DNA of 64,000 nucleotides from an uncultured Burkholderiales bacterium (GTDB lineage: Bacteria > Pseudomonadota > Gammaproteobacteria > Burkholderiales > Casimicrobiaceae). Where the stretch lies: positions 61,000 through 124,999 of the forward strand of contig CALDYQ010000047.1 in assembly GCA_937944385.1 (NCBI GenBank), read 5' to 3'. The notes beneath the pieces were generated by a model, which saw only the letters and a program-made list of their open reading frames with translations, searched no databases and had not been told where the DNA came from. How positions within the stretch are numbered: the first letter of the stretch is position 1; each line of letters opens with the position of its first letter. Below are positions 10,251-20,813 of this stretch, in pieces. The translations under genes and the position numbers were made by a program.

Positions 10251-11798
10251 TCAGGCTGGCACGAGCAGACTCTCTCCCGTCATCGCCTCCGGCTTGGGCA
10301 GACCCATGAGATCGAGGAGCGTGGGGGCGACATCGCGGAGCGCGCCGCCCGCCCGGATCGCCACCTCGGTGCGGCGGCCGACGTAGACGAAGGGCACGCG
10401 GTCGGTCGTGTGCTGGGTGTGCGGCTGGTTGGCCGCCGGGTCGAACATCTGCTCGCAGTTGCCGTGGTCGGCCGTGATGAGCACTTCGACGCCCGCGGCT
10501 TCGGCCGCCGCGAGGACGCGGGCGAGGCAGGCGTCGAGCGTTTCCACCGCCTTCACCGCGGCGGCGAGCACGCCTGTGTGGCCGACCATGTCGCCATTCG
10601 CGTAGTTGACGATGATCGCGCCGAAGCGCCGGCTTTCGATCGCCTCGATGAGCCGGTCGGTGACCTCGGGGGCGCTCATCTCGGGCTTCAGGTCATACGT
10701 GGCCACCTTAGGCGAAGGGACAAGGATGCGCTCCTCGCCCTCGAAGGCGTGTTCCCGGCCGCCCGAGAAGAAGTAGGTGACATGCGCATATTTCTCGGTC
10801 TCGGCGAGCCGGAGCTGGCGGAGCCCGGCGCGAGCGACGATCTCGCCGAAACCGTCGACGATGGTTTCGTTGCGAAACGCGGTCGGCAGGTGTGCGTAGG
10901 CTTCGCCGTAGAACGACAGGCAGGCGAAGGCGGCGAGCCGCGGGAAGCGGCTCCGCGCGAAGCCGTCGAACGCGGGATCGGTGAGCGCGGTGGTCATCTC
11001 CCGCGCGCGGTCGGCGCGGAAGTTCATGAACACGACCGCATCGCCATCGGCGACCGGCGCGCTGGCGCCGATGACCGTGGGCAGGACGAACTCGTCGTTC
11101 TCGCCGCGCGCGTAGGCAGCCGTGAGGGCCGCATCCGCGCTTGGCGCGGTGTGTATCGCCTGGGCTTCGACGATCGCCCGCCAGGCGGTTTCCACCCGCT
11201 CCCAGCGCCGGTCGCGGTCCATCGCGTAGAAGCGTCCGCTGACGGTGGCGATGCGCGCGCCGGTCTCGGCGCAGACTGCTTCCGCCGCGGCGAGCGAGGG
11301 GGCGGCGCTCCGCGGCGGCACGTCGCGTCCGTCGAGAAAGGCGTGCAGCACGATCCGCCGCACGCCCTGCGCCTGCGCAAGCCGGAGCATCGCATGGATG
11401 TGCCGCTCGTGCGAATGCACGCCGCCGGGCGAGAGCAGGCCCAGCACATGCAGCGTGCCCCCCGAGGCGACCACCGCGCGGCAGACCCCGACGAGCGCTT
11501 CGTTGGTCTGGAATTCACCGGTCTCGAGCGCGCGGTCGACGCGCGTCAGGTCCTGATAGACGATGCGCCCGGCACCGAGATTGAGGTGCCCCACCTCGGA
11601 ATTGCCGAACTGTCCGCGCGGCAGGCCCACGTGATGCTCGCTTGCATCGATCGTGCCCCAGGGGCGCGTGGCGAGGAGCCAGTCCCACGTCGGCGTGGCC
11701 GCCAGGCTCACCGCATTGTCCGGTGCTGGTTCGCGATGACCGAAACCATCCAGGATGATGAGCAGGACGGGGGCGGAGGTGCGGTCTGTCATGGGCAT
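10251..11798 (-). CDS. gpmI: 2,3-bisphosphoglycerate-independent phosphoglycerate mutase
   Basis: 515 aa; LIILDGFGHRE, GQFGNSEVGHLNLGAGR, ITADHGNCEQM. Confidence 0.96.
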   Translation of the reverse strand: MPMTDRTSAPVLLIILDGFGHREPAPDNAVSLAATPTWDWLLATRPWGTIDASEHHVGLPRGQFGNSEVGHLNLGAGRIVYQDLTRVDRALETGEFQTNEALVGVCRAVVASGGTLHVLGLLSPGGVHSHERHIHAMLRLAQAQGVRRIVLHAFLDGRDVPPRSAAPSLAAAEAVCAETGARIATVSGRFYAMDRDRRWERVETAWRAIVEAQAIHTAPSADAALTAAYARGENDEFVLPTVIGASAPVADGDAVVFMNFRADRAREMTTALTDPAFDGFARSRFPRLAAFACLSFYGEAYAHLPTAFRNETIVDGFGEIVARAGLRQLRLAETEKYAHVTYFFSGGREHAFEGEERILVPSPKVATYDLKPEMSAPEVTDRLIEAIESRRFGAIIVNYANGDMVGHTGVLAAAVKAVETLDACLARVLAAAEAAGVEVLITADHGNCEQMFDPAANQPHTQHTTDRVPFVYVGRRTEVAIRAGGALRDVAPTLLDLMGLPKPEAMTGESLLVPA

Positions 11799-11864
11799 CG
11801 GCGCGGGGCCGGATGGATGGGCGAGCCTAAAATTCTAGGTTTCCGCGACCGCACGTTTGTCTCG

Positions 11865-12278
11865 ATGCAGTTTCTCGCCAACAACTGGATGCTCGTCCTG
11901 ATCATGTTCATGTCGGGTGCCATGCTCCTGTTTCCGCTGATCCAGCGGCGATCCTCCGGCATGAAGGAGATCGGCAATACGCGCTTGACCTACCTGCTCA
12001 ACCGCGAGGGTGCGAGCGTGCTCGACATCCGTGAGGCCCGCGAGATGGACGGCCGGAAGATCGTCGGTGCGATCCACATCCCGTTGTCTCAGCTGAAGGA
12101 TCGTCTGGGTGAACTGAAGGCACCGAAGGACAAGCCGCTCATCGTCTACTGCGCGCGCGGTCAGCGCTCGCTGATGGCCGGAAGCACCCTCAAGTCGGCG
12201 GGCTTCACGGATTTGTACAACCTGAACGGCGGTTTCAAGGCATGGAGCGAGGCGGGGCTGCCCGTCGACAAGGTGTAG
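11865..12278 (+). CDS. Membrane-anchored rhodanese-like protein
   Basis: N-terminal TM; VLDIREAREMDGRKIVGAIHIPL; IVYCARGQRS active-site loop; just upstream of grxC. Confidence 0.9.
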   Translation: MQFLANNWMLVLIMFMSGAMLLFPLIQRRSSGMKEIGNTRLTYLLNREGASVLDIREAREMDGRKIVGAIHIPLSQLKDRLGELKAPKDKPLIVYCARGQRSLMAGSTLKSAGFTDLYNLNGGFKAWSEAGLPVDKV

Positions 12279-12290
12279 AGGGGTGACGCC

Positions 12291-12551
12291 ATGGCCCGTG
12301 TTCGCATGTATGTCACCGCCGTTTGCCCCTACTGCATCAATGCCGAACGGCTCTTGCGCTCGAAGGGCGTCATCGAGATCGAAAAGATCCGCATCGACCT
12401 CGACCCCGCCCGGCGCGACGAGATGATGGCCATCACCGGCCGTCGCACCGTGCCGCAGATCTTCATCGGCGACACCCACGTCGGAGGTTTCGACGACCTG
12501 TCGGCGCTCGATCGCGCGGGCGGGCTCGACCCGCTGCTCGCCTCCGGCTGA
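12291..12551 (+). CDS. grxC: Glutaredoxin 3
   Basis: CPYC active site; TVPQIFIGDTHVGGFDDL. Confidence 0.94.
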   Translation: MARVRMYVTAVCPYCINAERLLRSKGVIEIEKIRIDLDPARRDEMMAITGRRTVPQIFIGDTHVGGFDDLSALDRAGGLDPLLASG

Positions 12552-12611
12552 GACGTCCCGGCCCCGATAAAATCCTGGGTTTGCTTAAGACACGAAAGCA
12601 CGAGCACGTCC

Positions 12612-13100
12612 ATGGCCGACCCGGCAGCGCAACCCGACCCGAACGCCCCGTTCTTCTCGATCGAGAAGCTCTATGTCAAGGACCTCTCGGTCGAGAATCC
12701 GAGTGCGCCGCAGAGCTATCTCTGGCGTGAATCGCCCTCGGTCGAGGTCGGCCTCGATCACGAAGCCACGCTGATCGAAGAAGGTTTCCACAACGTGCTG
12801 CTCAAGGTCACCGTGACCGCGACCATCGCCGACAAGACGATGTTCCTGGTCGAGGCAGCCCTCGGCGGTATCTTCCAGATCCGCAACTTCCCGGAGGCGG
12901 ACATGGCCCCGCTGCTCGGCGTGCACTGCCCGAACATCCTGTTCCCGTATGTGCGCGAGGTGATTTCGGACGCGGTCAATCGCATGGGCTATCCGGCGAT
13001 CTACCTGCAGCCGATCAACTTCGAAGGCATGTATCAGGCGCGCATCCAGCGCGAACTCGAAGCGCAGCAGGCGGCCGGTGCCGCCCCGACGCTGCAGTAG
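12612..13100 (+). CDS. secB: Protein-export chaperone SecB
   Basis: FSIEKLYVKDLSVENPSAPQ; LLGVHCPNILFPYVREVISD; grxC-secB-gpsA order. Confidence 0.96.
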   Translation: MADPAAQPDPNAPFFSIEKLYVKDLSVENPSAPQSYLWRESPSVEVGLDHEATLIEEGFHNVLLKVTVTATIADKTMFLVEAALGGIFQIRNFPEADMAPLLGVHCPNILFPYVREVISDAVNRMGYPAIYLQPINFEGMYQARIQRELEAQQAAGAAPTLQ

Positions 13101-13107
13101 CCGACCC

Positions 13108-13560
13108 GTGCGCCTGGCTGCGACGCTCGCTGCCGCCGTGTTTGCCGTCGCGGCAGGTGCGGCGGTGAACCCGGCGGCCGCGGCCGAGTTCCGTCAGACG
13201 CTCGAGGCGGCCACAGTCTCCTACGAAGGACCATCGAAGAAGGCCACGCCCCAGTTCATCTACAGCCGGGGCACGCCAGTCGAGGTGGTCGTTCAGATCG
13301 AAGGCTGGACCAAGGTGCGTGATGCGCAAGGCGCGCTCACCTGGGTCGAGCGACGGGCGCTGGGTGAGCGCAGCCAGGTCCAGGTGACGACGGCTACCGA
13401 GGTCTTCGCCAACCCCGAGGGCACCGGCGCTGTTCTCTACCGCGCCGAGCCGGGGCTCTTGCTCACCCTCGTCGCGCCGCCTGCCGGCCGCTTCGTCCAG
13501 GTGCGCCATCGCGACGGCGTGACGGGTTTCATCCGCGCGGATGCCCTGTTCGGGCTCTGA
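13108..13560 (+). CDS. Secreted SH3-domain protein
   Basis: Signal peptide and two SH3-like segments (YSRGTPVEVVVQIEGWTKVRDAQGALTWVERRAL); GTG start proposed at 13108. Confidence 0.78.
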   Translation: MRLAATLAAAVFAVAAGAAVNPAAAAEFRQTLEAATVSYEGPSKKATPQFIYSRGTPVEVVVQIEGWTKVRDAQGALTWVERRALGERSQVQVTTATEVFANPEGTGAVLYRAEPGLLLTLVAPPAGRFVQVRHRDGVTGFIRADALFGL

Positions 13561-13568
13561 TCGAGCCC

Positions 13569-14564
13569 ATGCGCATCGCCGTTCTCGGTGCCGGGGCGTG
13601 GGGCACCGCACTCGCGACACGGCTTGCGGCGGATGAATCACGCTCGGTGCGCCTCTGGGGGCATCGACCGGACGCCATCGAGCGTATCGCCCGCGAGCGT
13701 GTCAATCCGCTCCTGCCTGGGGTGACGCTCGCGCCCACGCTCGACGTCACCGCCGATCTCGCGCGGGCGCTCGAGGGGGCCGATCTCGTACTCCTCGGCG
13801 CACCGGCGGCGGCCACGAGCGAACTGGCGCGCGCGGCCATCCTTCATGCACCCGCGGCGCCCGTGCTCTCGCTCGCCAAGGGCTTCGTCGCGGGCGCGGG
13901 CGAAGGCACGCTGCGCCTCGTCCATGAGGCGATCGAGGAGGCGGGCTGCGCCCAGGCGGGCATCCTCGCCGGACCGAGCTTCGCGAGCGAGGCCGCGCGC
14001 GGACTGCCGCTCGCGCTCGTTTGCGCGCTCCCCGACGGCGAACTGGCGCAGGCGCTGGCCCAGAGCTTGCGCGACGCCTCGATGCGCATCTACGCCGGCA
14101 CCGACCGCATCGGGGTTGCGCTCTGCGGCGCCATCAAGAACGTCTATGCGATCGGGGCGGGTGTCTCCGACGGTCTCGGGCTCGGGGCGAATGCGCGGGC
14201 CGCGCTCGTCACGCGGGCGCTCGCCGAGCTTCGCCGTCTCGTCATTGCCTCGGGCGGATCGCCAGAGGTGGTGACGGGCTTGGCCGGCGTGGGCGATCTC
14301 GTGCTCACCACCGGGGGCGACGCCTCACGCAACCGGCAGGTGGGCCTCGCACTTGCCCGCGGCGATCGCCTGGACGCCATCGTGCGCGACCTCGGCCACG
14401 TGGCCGAAGGCGTGGCCACCGCCACACGCACGCTCGTCTACGCAGCACGCCATGGCGTCGAGATGCCCATCGCTGCGGCGATTGCCGCGTTGATCGAAGG
14501 GCGCACCGATGCGGCCACCGCAATCAGGCAGTTACTCACGCGGGCGCCGCGAGGCGAGTTCTGA
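13569..14564 (+). CDS. gpsA: Glycerol-3-phosphate dehydrogenase [NAD(P)+]
   Basis: MRIAVLGAGAWGTALA; ALCGAIKNVYAIGAGVSDGL; TGLAGVGDLVLT. Confidence 0.95.
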   Translation: MRIAVLGAGAWGTALATRLAADESRSVRLWGHRPDAIERIARERVNPLLPGVTLAPTLDVTADLARALEGADLVLLGAPAAATSELARAAILHAPAAPVLSLAKGFVAGAGEGTLRLVHEAIEEAGCAQAGILAGPSFASEAARGLPLALVCALPDGELAQALAQSLRDASMRIYAGTDRIGVALCGAIKNVYAIGAGVSDGLGLGANARAALVTRALAELRRLVIASGGSPEVVTGLAGVGDLVLTTGGDASRNRQVGLALARGDRLDAIVRDLGHVAEGVATATRTLVYAARHGVEMPIAAAIAALIEGRTDAATAIRQLLTRAPRGEF

Positions 14565-14630
14565 CCGGCCGTCGAAAACCCCTGCCGTGGGGCCATCGTC
14601 ACCGATGGGCCGTGTGCCGGCAAGACCAAG

Positions 14631-14655
14631 AAAAAAGGCCCGCACGAGGCGGGCC
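14631..14655 (-). terminator. Rho-independent terminator for the small minus-strand ORF
   Basis: Minus strand GGCCCGC-CTCGT-GCGGGCC followed by TTTTTT. Confidence 0.78.
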
Positions 14656-14720
14656 CAAGGGATCACGAGAAGTCTCGCCCGAGCGGGCGACCGGGGGAGG
14701 AAAGCACCCGTCGGACGAGG

Positions 14721-14882
14721 TCAGAACACGAGGCGCGCCGCGGCCACGCGATCGCCGAGCCGTTCCAGTTCGCGCAGAGCCTTGATCTCACCTTCATCGG
14801 CTTCAATGCCGGATGCGAGCGAAAGGCTCTGCGAAACGGGAGTCCGACCCAAGTCGGCGGATTCGAGCAAATCGGTGTCCAT
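14721..14882 (-). CDS. Small hypothetical protein (53 aa)
   Basis: MDTDLLESADLGRTPVSQSLSLASGIEADEGEIKALRELERLGDRVAAARLVF; a correctly oriented terminator lies 65 bp downstream. Confidence 0.5.
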   Translation of the reverse strand: MDTDLLESADLGRTPVSQSLSLASGIEADEGEIKALRELERLGDRVAAARLVF

Positions 14883-15266
14883 GACTGACCTCTTCTGACG
14901 CGATGAGCATTGCGGCTTTCGTGCCACTTCACCGAACTGGACGATTTATCAACGACTTGCATGACATCCGTCCATCCGCTCAGGGTGTTTCCGAGCAATC
15001 CGGCGTTCTCCGAGGCTGAATCTGTCGCAAAAGCACGACGTATGCCGAAGGCATATCTCTTAAGCCATTGATTTCACTGGGGTCGTGCTGTCGCCCTCGG
15101 GCGACGCGCGTGTGCCCGCCGGGATGAGCGGTGTCGTGACGACGCTGGGCGGTCGGGCATCGCGCCCAGCAGGCCGAGGCCGGCACGAATGGAAATTTCG
15201 CTGCCGGTTACAGCGGGTTACAGCTTCGGCTTGCGAGCGGCTGATCCTTGCGCACAATCCGTCCGC

Positions 15267-16856
15267 ATGAAAGCAATCATTCAGCACGCGCTCTGCGGGT
15301 TCTCGCTGTTCATGGCCAGCGTGGCACTCATGCCGTGGCCCGTAGCGGCAGCCGCGGCGCCTTCAGCGCCGATGGGTCGGGCCGATGCGTGGCACCTGCT
15401 TGCGCGCACCGGCTTCGGCGCCGCACCGGCGGATGTGGAACGCTTCGCCACACTCTCGCGCGAGGCGGCGATCGATGCCCTGCTCACCGATGTGCGGCGT
15501 CGTGCCACGCTGCTGCCTCCGGCCTGGGCGCATCGCTACGAGCGCGTGTTCCGGCCCGGGATGACGGCCGAGCAACGCCGGGCCGCAAACCGGCGCGAAC
15601 AGGTCGAGCGCGGGCTCGAACTGCGCGCGTGGTGGGTGGCCGAGATGCTCGCAACCCCGACACCGCTCACCGAGCGCATGACGCTCTTCTGGCACAACCA
15701 CTTCGCCACCTCGCAGCAGAAGGTGCGCGTCGCCTCGCTGATGTATCGGCAGAACGTGCTCCTGCGCGAGCATGCGCTCGGCAATTTCGCGGTGCTCCTG
15801 CGCGAGGTGGCCAAGGACCCGGCGATGCTCGTCTGGCTCGATGGCGCGCAGAACCGCCGCGGCGCACCGAACGAGAATTTCGCGCGCGAGGTGATGGAGC
15901 TGTTCACGCTCGGCGAGGGCCGCTACACCGAGGCCGATGTGCGCGAGGCCGCGCGCGCGCTCACCGGCTGGAGCGTGGACCCCGAGACCGGAGACTTCCG
16001 CTTCCGCCGCGCGCTGCACGATCCGGGCGTCAAGACCATCTTCGGCCGAACCGGCCCGCATTCCGGCGATGACCTGATCACGCTGCTCCTCGCCCAGCCT
16101 GCGACCGCCGAGTTCATCACGAGGAAGCTCTGGCGCGAATTCGTGGGTGAGCCCCGCCCCGAGGATGCGCCCGAGATCACGCGGCTCGCGGCCGCCTTCC
16201 GCGGCTCGGGTTATGAACTCAAGCCGCTGGTCGCCGGGATCCTGCGCACGGAGGCGTTCTGGTCACCGGCGCGCCGAGGCGAACTCGTCAAGTCCCCGGT
16301 CGATCTCGTCGTCGGCACGCTGCGCACGTTCGCCTTCGAAGTCGAGGATGCCGCGCCGTTCGCGATCGTCCTTCGGCAACTCGGGCAGGATCTCTTCGCG
16401 CCCCCCAACGTCAAGGGCTGGCCGGGCGGCGAGGCGTGGCTCTCGACGAGTACGCTGCTCGCGCGCAAGGCGTTCCTGAACCGCCTCTTCCGCGCCGATG
16501 AGATGCGCGAGGCCGCCAACGATGCGACCGAGGGCACCGACGGCATGCCGAGAGACGCGCGTGGGTTGATCGACCGTGACCTTCCGGGGCAGGGTCGCGC
16601 GCGGGCGCAGATGCGCTTTGCGCTGGGCACCGCGCCTGCCCCGATGTCCCCGATGGGCCGCGCGCAGCTGCGTGGCCAGTTCGCGTTCTCCGCCACGGAC
16701 TGGGCCGCACGCCATGGGCTCGATCTCACGCGCGCCGATCCGGGCGTGGCCGAGCTGTTGCTTGCCAGCCCACCGGTCCAGGCGCAACCCGTGCCGAGGG
16801 ATGCGCTCGCAAGTCTGCGCGCGCTCGTGCTCGACCCGGCGTATCAGCTCAAGTGA
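15267..16856 (+). CDS. DUF1800 family secreted protein
   Basis: ADAWHLLARTGFGA; MTLFWHNHFATSQQKV; NENFAREVMELFTLGEG; PNVKGWPGGEAWLST. Confidence 0.92.
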   Translation: MKAIIQHALCGFSLFMASVALMPWPVAAAAAPSAPMGRADAWHLLARTGFGAAPADVERFATLSREAAIDALLTDVRRRATLLPPAWAHRYERVFRPGMTAEQRRAANRREQVERGLELRAWWVAEMLATPTPLTERMTLFWHNHFATSQQKVRVASLMYRQNVLLREHALGNFAVLLREVAKDPAMLVWLDGAQNRRGAPNENFAREVMELFTLGEGRYTEADVREAARALTGWSVDPETGDFRFRRALHDPGVKTIFGRTGPHSGDDLITLLLAQPATAEFITRKLWREFVGEPRPEDAPEITRLAAAFRGSGYELKPLVAGILRTEAFWSPARRGELVKSPVDLVVGTLRTFAFEVEDAAPFAIVLRQLGQDLFAPPNVKGWPGGEAWLSTSTLLARKAFLNRLFRADEMREAANDATEGTDGMPRDARGLIDRDLPGQGRARAQMRFALGTAPAPMSPMGRAQLRGQFAFSATDWAARHGLDLTRADPGVAELLLASPPVQAQPVPRDALASLRALVLDPAYQLK

Positions 16857-16867
16857 GGTGCTCGGTG

Positions 16868-18061
16868 ATGAAGCTCTCCCCGCTCTCCCGTCGCGCGCTC
16901 CTGCGCCACACCCTGGCTTCGCCGCTCCTCGCACCGTGGGCAGCGGGGGTGAGCGTGCTCCACGCCGCGCCCGAGGCGAACCCGTGGCGGCGGCTCCTGA
17001 TCCTCGTCGAACTGCGCGGCGCGAACGACGGGCTCAACACCTGGGTGCCCCATGCGGGGCCAGCCCGCGAGCATTACGTCCGCGCGCGGCCGACGATCGG
17101 CCTGCCCGCCGAGCAGGTAGTCAAGCTCACCGCCACGCACGGCCTGCATCCATCGCTCGAGCCACTCGCGTCACTCTGGGCGAAAGGCGAAATGGCGGTC
17201 ATCGAGGGCTTGGGCTATCCCGAGCCCAACCTCTCGCATTTCCGTTCGATCGAGATCTGGGACACTGCCTCGCGGAGCGACCAGTATCTGCACGAGGGTT
17301 GGCTCGCCCGCGCCTTTGCCGAGCGCAGGCCACCCGCCGCGTTCTTCGCCGATGCGGTGAGCGTGGGCGGCGGCGATCTCGGGCCTTTTGCTTGCGGAGC
17401 GCGTGCGCTTGCGATCGCCTCGCCCGAGGCCTTCCTCCGACAGGCGCGGCTCGCCGAGCCTCGCGGGCGCGCCGGCAACCGGGCGCTCGAGCACGTCCTT
17501 CGGCTCGAGGCTGAGGCGCGCGGTGCGAGCGGACGGCTCGACCTCTCGCGCACGCTCGGCACGCGCTTTCCGGCCCACGCCTTCGGCCAGCAGGTGAAGA
17601 GCGCGATGCAGATCCTCGCCGGTTCGCCCGGTGTGGCGGCGCTGCGCATCGGGCTCGGGTCGTTCGACACCCATCAGGGGCAACTGGGCACGCACGCTGC
17701 GCTTCTGCGCCAGCTCGCCGAGGGTGTCGTCTCGCTTCGCGAAGCATTGACCGAACTCGGCCGTTGGCCGGACACGCTCGTCCTCACTTACTGCGAATTT
17801 GGTCGCCGCGTGCGCGAGAACGAAAGCGGCGGCACCGACCACGGCACCGCGAACATGCAACTCGCCTTCGGCGGCGCGCTGCGCAGCGGCACGCACGGAA
17901 CGCCGCCCGATCTCGCCGACCTCGATGCCCGCGGCAACCTGCGCCACACGCTCGATTTCCGGAGCCTCTACGCCACGCTGCTCACGCGCTGGTGGGGCTT
18001 CGACGCTGCGGTGACCGAGCGTGTGCTCGGCGGGCGGTTTGCGAGTTTCGAGCTGGTTTGA
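16868..18061 (+). CDS. DUF1501 family protein
   Basis: Signal-like SRRALLRHTLA; LVELRGANDGLNTWVPH; YPEPNLSHFRSIEIWDTAS; DHGTANMQLAFGG; paired with DUF1800. Confidence 0.92.
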   Translation: MKLSPLSRRALLRHTLASPLLAPWAAGVSVLHAAPEANPWRRLLILVELRGANDGLNTWVPHAGPAREHYVRARPTIGLPAEQVVKLTATHGLHPSLEPLASLWAKGEMAVIEGLGYPEPNLSHFRSIEIWDTASRSDQYLHEGWLARAFAERRPPAAFFADAVSVGGGDLGPFACGARALAIASPEAFLRQARLAEPRGRAGNRALEHVLRLEAEARGASGRLDLSRTLGTRFPAHAFGQQVKSAMQILAGSPGVAALRIGLGSFDTHQGQLGTHAALLRQLAEGVVSLREALTELGRWPDTLVLTYCEFGRRVRENESGGTDHGTANMQLAFGGALRSGTHGTPPDLADLDARGNLRHTLDFRSLYATLLTRWWGFDAAVTERVLGGRFASFELV

Positions 18062-18329
18062 CCGAAGAGGCAGGCTGCGCCCGCGTTACCCCCGTGCCTG
18101 CGTCGCCGCCGCTTGTCACGTGGCCAGTCAACGCTCCGGCGCGCATCGATGACGCCCTTGGTTACGACCTGTCCGTAGTCGAGGTGTCGTGCTCCGTCGG
18201 GGGCCGTCCTGTCCACGAGTCTTAGCAGTCGATACACCCGCGACACGCTCGGCCGCGCCGGCTTGGGTGCCTCGGGCAGGCAGGGTGCGCGCCTCGCTAC
18301 ACTGCCCACCTCGCTTCCGTCCCCCGCCG

Positions 18330-19757
18330 ATGACGTTCGATTCGCTGACGTTCGCGCTCTTTCTCGCGATCGTCTTTCCGGTCTATTGCCTGCTGCCCGG
18401 CTGGGGCGCGCGGAAGAACCTGTTGCTCGTGGCGAGTGCGGTGTTCTACGGCGCGTGGAATCCGTTCTTCCTGCTGCTGCTCGGCTTCACCACGGTGTTC
18501 GATTGGTGGGCTGCGCAGCGCATGGAGGCGGCCGCAAGCGAGCGCGTGCGCCGCGCCTGGATGTGGGCGGCCGTGGGGGCGAGCCTCGCGATCCTCGGCT
18601 TCTTCAAGTACGCGCAATTTCTCGCCAACACCGCGATCGAGTGGATGGCGCTTGCGGGCATCACCTACCAGCCGCTCGACCTCGGGATCATTCTGCCGCT
18701 CGGCATTTCGTTCTACACCTTCGAGTCGGTGAGCTACATCGTCGATGTCTACAAGCGGCGGGTGGGGGCAACGCGCTCGCTGCGCGACTACGCGCTCTTC
18801 ATGACCTTCTTCCCGCACCTCGTGGCGGGGCCGATCATGCGCTTTCCGGACTTCGCGCAGCAGATCGCAAGCCCCCGCCGCGCGACCGTCGAAGGCACGC
18901 TCATGGGCCTCTACCTCGTGGTTGGCGGGCTGTTCCTCAAGATCGTGGGCGCGGATCACGTCTTTGCCCCCGTGGCCGATCGTGTCTTTGCTGCGGATTA
19001 CGCGGCCGGGACGGCGGCGGCCTGGCTCGGAGCCTTCGCCTTCTCGGGGCAGGTGTTCTGCGACTTCGGCGGCTATTCGCTCGCGGCCCTCGGGCTCGCG
19101 CGAATGTTCGGCATCGTGCTGCCCGCGAATTTCGAGTCCCCCTTCGCGAGCGTGGGCATTGCCGAGCTCTGGACGCGCTGGCACATTTCGCTGTCGACCT
19201 GGCTGCGCGATTACGTCTTCAACCCGCTCGGGCACTACCGCAGGGGGCGCTCACGCGGCTATCTCAACGTGATGATCACCTTTACCGCCTGCGGCTTCTG
19301 GCACGGCGCGGCTTGGCATTTCGTCGTCTGGGGCGCGTTGCACGGGGCGATGCTCGTGGCCGAGCGGATGCTCAAGGACTCGCCCTTGGGTGCGTGGCGG
19401 CTCTGGGCCACACGGCCCGCGCGAGTGGCGCTCGCGCTTTTGACCTTCACGCTGTTCACGCTCGCGGTCGTGTTCTTCCGCGCGCCCACGCTCGCGGTGG
19501 CGTGGGATCGTGTGCAGGCGATGTTCGGCGTGCTGCCCGCGAAGGTCGCCGAGTTTGCCTGGAACGGCGAGGCGAAGACCGCGCTCGTAGGCCTGATCGT
19601 CATGCTCGCCGTGCAGGCGTGGTTGAAGCCGCGCCGCGGGTGGGATTGGCTCGCCGAGACGCCCTGGTTCGCGCGCGCGGTGCTCCTCGCCCTCATGCTC
19701 ATCGCGATCGTGCTGTCGCCTGGGCGGGGGCAGACGTTCATCTACTTCCAATTCTGA
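18330..19757 (+). CDS. MBOAT family O-acyltransferase (AlgI-like)
   Basis: PLGISFYTFESVSYIVDVYK; FFPHLVAGPIMR; ELWTRWHISLSTWLRDYVFNPLG; FWHGAAWHFVVWGALHG. Confidence 0.93.
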   Translation: MTFDSLTFALFLAIVFPVYCLLPGWGARKNLLLVASAVFYGAWNPFFLLLLGFTTVFDWWAAQRMEAAASERVRRAWMWAAVGASLAILGFFKYAQFLANTAIEWMALAGITYQPLDLGIILPLGISFYTFESVSYIVDVYKRRVGATRSLRDYALFMTFFPHLVAGPIMRFPDFAQQIASPRRATVEGTLMGLYLVVGGLFLKIVGADHVFAPVADRVFAADYAAGTAAAWLGAFAFSGQVFCDFGGYSLAALGLARMFGIVLPANFESPFASVGIAELWTRWHISLSTWLRDYVFNPLGHYRRGRSRGYLNVMITFTACGFWHGAAWHFVVWGALHGAMLVAERMLKDSPLGAWRLWATRPARVALALLTFTLFTLAVVFFRAPTLAVAWDRVQAMFGVLPAKVAEFAWNGEAKTALVGLIVMLAVQAWLKPRRGWDWLAETPWFARAVLLALMLIAIVLSPGRGQTFIYFQF

Positions 19758-19767
19758 CGAGCGCGCC

Positions 19768-20772
19768 ATGACCCGCACGACTCGACACTGGATTGCCATC
19801 TGGGCGCTCTCGCTCGTGGCCACGCTCGCCGCATGGGCGGGCTTCGAGCGTTACTGGCGGGCGCAAGGCTACGTGCCGACGGCGACCGATGACATGAATC
19901 TGTGGTCGCTCCACCGCGCGCGGGCGGTGCGGCCGGCGCCACCCGTGCGGGTAGCGCTCCTCGGCGCCTCGCGCATCCAGTACGGCCTCAAGCCTTCGGT
20001 CATGCGGGAGGAGGCGGCCCGGCTCGGCCTCGACATCGACCCGATCATGCTCGCAGTGAACGGGCACTATCCGCTCGCGGCGCTGCGTGATCTCTCGGAA
20101 GACCCGAACTTCAAGGGTGTCGCCCTCGTCGGCATCGACAGCCGGGGCTTCAACCGGGCCTGGCGTGACATGCAGCAGAAATACGTGACCTACTACCACC
20201 ACGAGTTCACGCCGGCCAAGGCGCTGCACCGTCGACTGCTCACGCCGCTCCAGGAGCGCTTCATCGCCGCGCGGCCGGATTTCGCCTGGGTCACGCTCGT
20301 CAATCGCGCCTGGGAGGGTCTGGGGCCGCCGTGGAAGGAGTACGTGGCCTTCACGCGGGATCGGGCCGGGGCGACCGATTATCAGAGGAGTGATCTCGCC
20401 GCCATTCGTCAGGCGCGCGTCGGAGATTTACGTCGCAATTACGCAACCTTCACGCCACCGATCGCGGAGGCCTGGCTCGAGGCCAATCTCGACGTGATCG
20501 GCTGGGTCGAGCGCATCAACGCGCGTGGCGGCAAGGTGGTCTTCTACCGGGAGCCCGTGTCCGACGAGCACCTCGAGATGGACGAGGAGAAGTTCCCGCG
20601 CGCCAAGATGTGGGACGTGCTCGCAAAGCGCATGCCCGCAGTCATGATCGATTTCCAGGACCACCCGGAACTGCGCATCGACACGCCCGACACCTCGCAC
20701 ATCGACGCGAAGGACATCGAGCGGCATTCCCGCGCGCTCGTCCAGGTGCTCCGGCAGCGCGGGGTGTGGTGA
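19768..20772 (+). CDS. Membrane-anchored SGNH-like protein, probable partner of the MBOAT acyltransferase
   Basis: N-terminal TM; VALLGASRIQYGLKPSVM (GxS) and ...TPDTSHIDAKDIERHSRAL (DxxH-like); follows MBOAT by 10 bp. Confidence 0.72.
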   Translation: MTRTTRHWIAIWALSLVATLAAWAGFERYWRAQGYVPTATDDMNLWSLHRARAVRPAPPVRVALLGASRIQYGLKPSVMREEAARLGLDIDPIMLAVNGHYPLAALRDLSEDPNFKGVALVGIDSRGFNRAWRDMQQKYVTYYHHEFTPAKALHRRLLTPLQERFIAARPDFAWVTLVNRAWEGLGPPWKEYVAFTRDRAGATDYQRSDLAAIRQARVGDLRRNYATFTPPIAEAWLEANLDVIGWVERINARGGKVVFYREPVSDEHLEMDEEKFPRAKMWDVLAKRMPAVMIDFQDHPELRIDTPDTSHIDAKDIERHSRALVQVLRQRGVW

Positions 20773-20813
20773 TTCCGCCCCGCTGACCGCACAGCGGATT
20801 CATTCGCGCGGTC

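Noticed and set aside
10410-11864. N-terminal two thirds of ORF 10410..12278
   Set aside because: Antisense to gpmI; only the C-terminal 137 aa (from ATG 11865) is a real rhodanese gene.
15041-15055. TATGCC-GAA-GGCATA inverted repeat
   Set aside because: Short 6-bp arms and no supporting context; could be chance.
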